From: Monomorium pharaonis
Taxonomy: Eukaryota > Arthropoda > Insecta > Hymenoptera > Formicidae
Direction: 5' to 3'
NCBI RefSeq assembly: GCF_013373865.1
Contig: NC_050473.1
Coordinates: 20,809,597 to 20,873,596 of the forward strand
DNA: 64,000 bases
Part shown: positions 59,326 to 64,000 of the stretch, piece after piece
How the letters are laid out: every line of letters starts with the position of its first letter
Position numbering within the stretch: the stretch's first letter is position 1
The notes under the pieces: generated by a model
Seen by the model: the letters and a program-made list of their open reading frames with translations, nothing else
What the model was told of the DNA's origin: nothing
Databases searched by the model: none
Translations under genes and position numbers: made by a program

Positions 59326-61491
59326 CCCTGTGACTGCACATTATCAAAAAGTTACGTTTACTGCACACATAGGTGTACGACACCCGGGAAACTTGGACGA
59401 TTTTTATTTCGGGCAAAAATCGACGAATTTCAATCCATTTTTTTTAATCCCAAGGAAAATTTCTCAGAATTGTGATAAAATAGATTAGAAAGTCGTATGT
59501 ATAAACTGAAAAGAGATATATTCAATAGACAGACAATAAATCAAAAAATTTTGCATAAAAAATTTTTTTTTCAAACGTCTGCATTTTGTAGAAAAAAAGA
59601 AAAAATACTTCAAAATATGGTAATTGGAAAACTGAAAAGTTATATTTTAAGAATCTATTATCAATTTTTTGATTTGTACCAAAAAGTATATATTTTTTTA
59701 GGGGGGCAAGTTATGTAAATCGAAATTTTTTAGCAATTTTTTTTCTTGCTTAAATTTATAGAAAATTTTCCGTAGAATATGAAAAAAAAAATAGTAGAAA
59801 CCGATTTGAGAGTTCCTTCTATGTTATTTTCGTCGAAAAGTGAACGGTCGAATTAGGCGGAGCACTCATGTAGACGAGTTGGAAACTCAGTCTTTTCCCT
59901 CTGTAATAAATGTTAACCTGGCTGTGTTACAATAATGTTCGAAAAACAGAAAGATCTGCTCTATGGCCCTGGAATCGCAGATTAGCAAAAAACTGCGGTA
60001 AGTTAAAATAAATTACGATTTTTTCACGATTTTGTTACTCGAACTTTAAACGCGTTTTTCTCCAAACTACTTGTTTAAAATTGGCGTGCAAGATAACTCA
60101 AAAATTAAAACTATTCATCCGATTGAGTTCTCCTTGTGCATACATTTAGATAAATACTTTCCTCATAAATTGAACCTTTATTTGTATAATTGTATTGTTT
60201 AAATAAATTATTTTTATTGCATAATTAACACGAAAATTTTTCGTAAAAATCAATACTTTTTTTCTACGTGTCGCCATTTTTACAATTTTGCATTATTTTC
60301 TTTAACAATAGGTTCAATCGATAACGCAAACCAAAAAAGAAATCTATTTGGTTTTTTGTTTCAGATGAATACAAGCAGCGCTACATTGCACGTCGACAAG
60401 TGACTTCAACGTCGACGCATTAGATTTACATTATGATTATTTATAAAATACATATTATTTTTCTGTCAAAAAATATTTTTTTAGTAGTTCAATATTACTA
60501 TAACATACCCTGAAAATTTCAAAAGAATTGGTTGTATAATTTCCTCAAACAAAATTCCAAAAAATCACTCAATTTTCAGCGCGTTACATGACTTGCTTCC
60601 CTTAAGATATGAATATTCACTATTTTTCGATCTGACGGTTAATATCGTAAAATCGAAATCATCGAAATATTTGTGAATAAAACGACAACAATTATTGTTT
60701 TCATTATTATTTATTGTTTATTTAACTCAAATATAAAGAAATGAAAGTTCAACTATCCACTCTTCCGTGTATTCACTTCTCTAAAAACATATACAGAAAA
60801 TAAGGGAATATTTTTGTTAAATCAAAAAGATTTACTTGAACGAAGATTTATTTCAAAATTTTATATAGTTTAACCAAAAAAATAATTGTTAGAAATTTTT
60901 GTTACTTAGGAATAATTTTCTTGAATGCAAAAGAAAAAATATTGGATAAAGATACTACATGTTTAAATCGAAGATTATAATTTTTTTAGACTAAAATTAT
61001 AAAAACAATTATATCATATTTTAAAAATAATACTTATAGTATTAAATTAAGATTAGAATATTTTGAAATTCAAGATTTTCAAATTCTTCTAAGAAGATTA
61101 TATATTGTTGCTTACATATGAAACAAAAATCGCGTTAATTTGAATACATAAGTTTCAATTTGAGAGTAATTTTTTTTCCGTGTACAAAAATTAATTTGTC
61201 ATACACGAAAATATATTTCACTAATGTTCTTTTACTTGGTTTATTAAAAAAAAAAATAATTTACACAATTTTGTAATGTTCGCTGCACACTGGGTGTATC
61301 GCACCCAGAATCGAACTTCCATTCACGCTGCTGCAAGCACTAAGCGAGTAATGACCGGATCAAGCACGCATAAAATAAAAGGGATACCTAGCTTTTTTTC
61401 CGCCATGTTCCATCTCCTCACTACTGCTCGTTTATAAAATGGCGCACGTTTGAAAATCAGCCAGGGTGTGGCCCAGTGTGCAATTAGAGGG
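59326..61491. mobile_element. piggyBac-like non-autonomous element (2.2 kb), TSD TTAA
   Basis: Between TTAA at 59322-59325 and 61492-61495. Ends CCCTGTGACTGCACA and TGTGCAATTAGAGGG, imperfect inverse copies with matching subterminal tgcacac...gtgta...caccc motifs on both sides. The 2.2-kb interior is AT-rich and I see no transposase frame. Confidence 0.85.
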
Positions 61492-62630
61492 TTAACTAAT
61501 TAGTTTACTTTGTTAATGACTCGTTGAAGAGGGGGCAGGCCTCTGCTCTCGCGAGCGCCAGTGCATCTGCAATCGCACGGGACCACTTGGCGCGAGGCAG
61601 AACGGCCGAGCACCCTTAATTAATTAATAAATGGTTTTGATAGATTTCGGGCACGAGGAGGAGCACGCGGTACCTCCGTGGTTGCGAAATCTCATCCCGA
61701 AATCCATTATGAAAAACGCGAATCAGGAATGCGGCTGATTAAAAAGAGCGGGCGATAGGCATGCCGCGCGAGTGGAGAATATGGGCGCGGGGATAAAATC
61801 TCATTTGACAAAAGTAGAATCAAACACAATAGTTAATTAATTACCGAATTAATTGACAGACGTCAAATGATTTATGACCCGCGGTTCATAGCCCTTCAAC
61901 CCCGATCATCCTCATTTTTACATATATAAGGCGGGATTTTCGAGCGAAATTCTGATTTTGCTTCCTCGATTCCTTGAGAGTACATCGTGAGTCGCTGAGA
62001 TAAATTTACGTTTTCGGACTTAGTTTATTTTCGAGTGAAAACAATTTCGCGCTTTGGACTTAGATTATTTCAGAGTGATTTCACGTTTTGAACTTAGCCG
62101 TTTGAGTGAAAATCGACTCGCGCTTTGGACTTGGATTATTTCGGAGTGATTTCACATTTTGAACTTAGCCGTTTGAGTGAAAATCAACTCGCCCTTTGGA
62201 CTTAGATTATTTCTGAGTGGAATTAAACACGCGTTTTCGGACTTAGTCCCTTTTGAATCTAAACTAAATTATTTGCGTGAATCGAGGTGGCAATTCCCGC
62301 ACCTAATCATTTTTATTTTTTCCTGTTCAAATTAGAATTTAGTTGCGAGCGAGCGCGATATTTTTTTGTAAAGGTGCTAGTTCGGAAGTAACCTTTTTTT
62401 TATATATAAAAAGTGAGTATTTCATTCTCACCTTTGAGCGAACATCTTATTCCATTCTTTTTTCTCTCATCCTTCAGAGAGTCATACGGAGGAGAGGAAA
62501 GCTCTCTTGCGCATCGGGGAACTCCGCGACGTCCGCGTTCCTTCCCCGACAGCGCAGTCACGCTGGTCACCATTGCGCGAGCGCTTCCTAGCGCTCCCTC
62601 AGAAGGACCGGTCGTAAGCTTGCTCGCTCA

Positions 62631-62760
<130 letters not shown>

Positions 62761-63180
62761 CCCCTCCCTCCCTCCCTCCCGCACTCGAGGACACAGTAGG
62801 CCATGGTTTTGGCAGCCTGATTCCGCAAAAAATTTTTAGCAGTCTGCTGACAATTTGGTAGCAAATGGTTAGCTGGGTACTTGTACCCCCGCGACAAGGG
62901 AGCTAATAATAACCAGAAATAAATAATTAAAAATAATTTTTTTTCTAATTACCTTTCTTCCTCGCTATCCCTCTCTTAAACCCCGCCGGACGTAACACTA
63001 GCAATACGTTTTGTTAGAAGCACTTTTTCTTAGATTTTTGTTGTGATAAAACAGATGGTGGTCGAACAAGTACAATATTTTTTTCTTTCCAAAATACTTT
63101 AAAACCTAGCTCTATCTGCCATAAGGGCACATTTTTTTCTGGCAATATATTCATAATATTAGATTTTTTTAATTGTTCTG

Positions 63181-64000
63181 TCCCAATCAGCAAGCAATAT
63201 TTTTTAAATGTTTTTCAAATATTTATTTTTAATTATTTTTGCATTATTAATGTTTATATTGTACAAATAATATTTATTTAATATTTATTTAATATTTACT
63301 TTATATAAATTATTAATTTAAAATAACGATGTAGAAAAAATATTTATAAAATGTTTATTTAACGTTTATTTAATATTAAAAAAAGTTAATTTTTTATTAA
63401 AAATACCCAAAGAGCACACAATATCTTTTTAACGTTTTTTACATATTTCTTTTTTATTATTTTTACATTATTAGCGTTTATTGTATAAATAATATTTATT
63501 TAATATTTATTAAACATTTGTTTTACATTAATTATTTATTTCAAATAATGAATTAGAAAAAATATTTATAAAACGTTTATTTGACGTTAATTTAATATTT
63601 ATAAATTATTAATTTTTTACTAAAAATAATAATTAAAAAAAATTATTTAAGTAATATTTATTTAATATTTATGTAATTTTTATTTTACATTTAAAAAATC
63701 GTTTAAAATAATATTTTTTTAAATATTGATTTAATAGTGATTTAATATTTATGTTACAATAATTAATTATTTAAAATAATGATTTAGGACAAATATTTAT
63801 ATAATATTTAATTGATGTTTTTGTAATATTAATTTTGTAACATTTTATTAAATTGTTTAAAATAATATTTACGTAACATTTATTTAATGTTTATGTAGTA
63901 ATTATTTCATATTTAAAAAGTTTAAAATATATTTTTTTATTATTTGACTCCTGGTTAGGAAGCATTACTAATTATGGAACATAAATCAAGTGTAAAGGAA
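63181..64000. repeat. AT-rich degenerate repeats at the right edge
   Basis: Starts cccaatcagcaagcaatatt. Two similar blocks (63190-63400, 63415-63620) repeat taatatttatttaatattta and ttattattttttgcattatt words. The start is the inverse of the element end at about 600-612. No gene. Confidence 0.5.

Overview
This is a eukaryotic nuclear window, most likely from an insect and probably a hymenopteran such as an ant. The evidence is one intact animal-type intron-containing gene (mof/KAT8), the tail of a D-amino-acid/D-aspartate oxidase gene, a mariner copy, Ty3/gypsy-type LTR elements, a purine-rich LINE ORF1 remnant and dense AT-rich MITE-like DNA. The species call is inference. No prokaryotic features are present.

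Layout. 1-1446: a 5S-rRNA-like fragment, a small MITE and the mof upstream region. 1447-7044: mof, seven coding exons encoding 454 aa with all splice phases consistent, then a poly(A) signal; introns 1 and 5 carry inverted-repeat elements. 7836-12292: a foldback element with three later insertions, two with TTAA-like piggyBac-type sites and one with a 7-bp duplication. 12513-17126: TA-flanked and other inverted-repeat elements around the last two exons (minus strand) of a DAAO/DDO gene. 18108-23500: a complete but decayed gypsy element, minus strand. 24565-25309 and 39190-39931: two solo LTRs of one family with different 4-bp duplications. 25763-31715: accessory DNA with four foldback elements whose arms are arrays of about 16-bp units. 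31985-37750: nested LTR-like, half-LINE and minimal foldback insertions. 39091-42076: a TA-flanked element holding a solo LTR, then a 600-bp near-perfect palindrome. 42330-48291: a mariner copy split by a second gypsy element. 50490-58250: a relic SWIM/YqaJ-type gene broken by a 0.46-kb array element and a 6.5-kb nest. 58867-63180: a DDE transposase relic split by a long solo LTR that itself carries a piggyBac-like insertion.

The strongest candidate for something undescribed is the array-armed foldback family (25780-26461, 26786-27360, 27865-29148, 29988-30762, 50900-51361, 55431-56882, minimal copy 35819-35951, half copy 17450-17596). Copies end in related 21-nt termini and several sit between 8-9 bp target duplications. 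They differ in the 'word' making up the arms, yet share one core: a G-rich stretch, a GC hairpin whose stem changes in a compensating way between copies, and a GT microsatellite, all between two 18-bp direct repeats.

Only mof looks like an intact functional gene. The oxidase exons are clean but the 5' part was not found. All other protein-coding matches are mobile-element or captured-gene relics.
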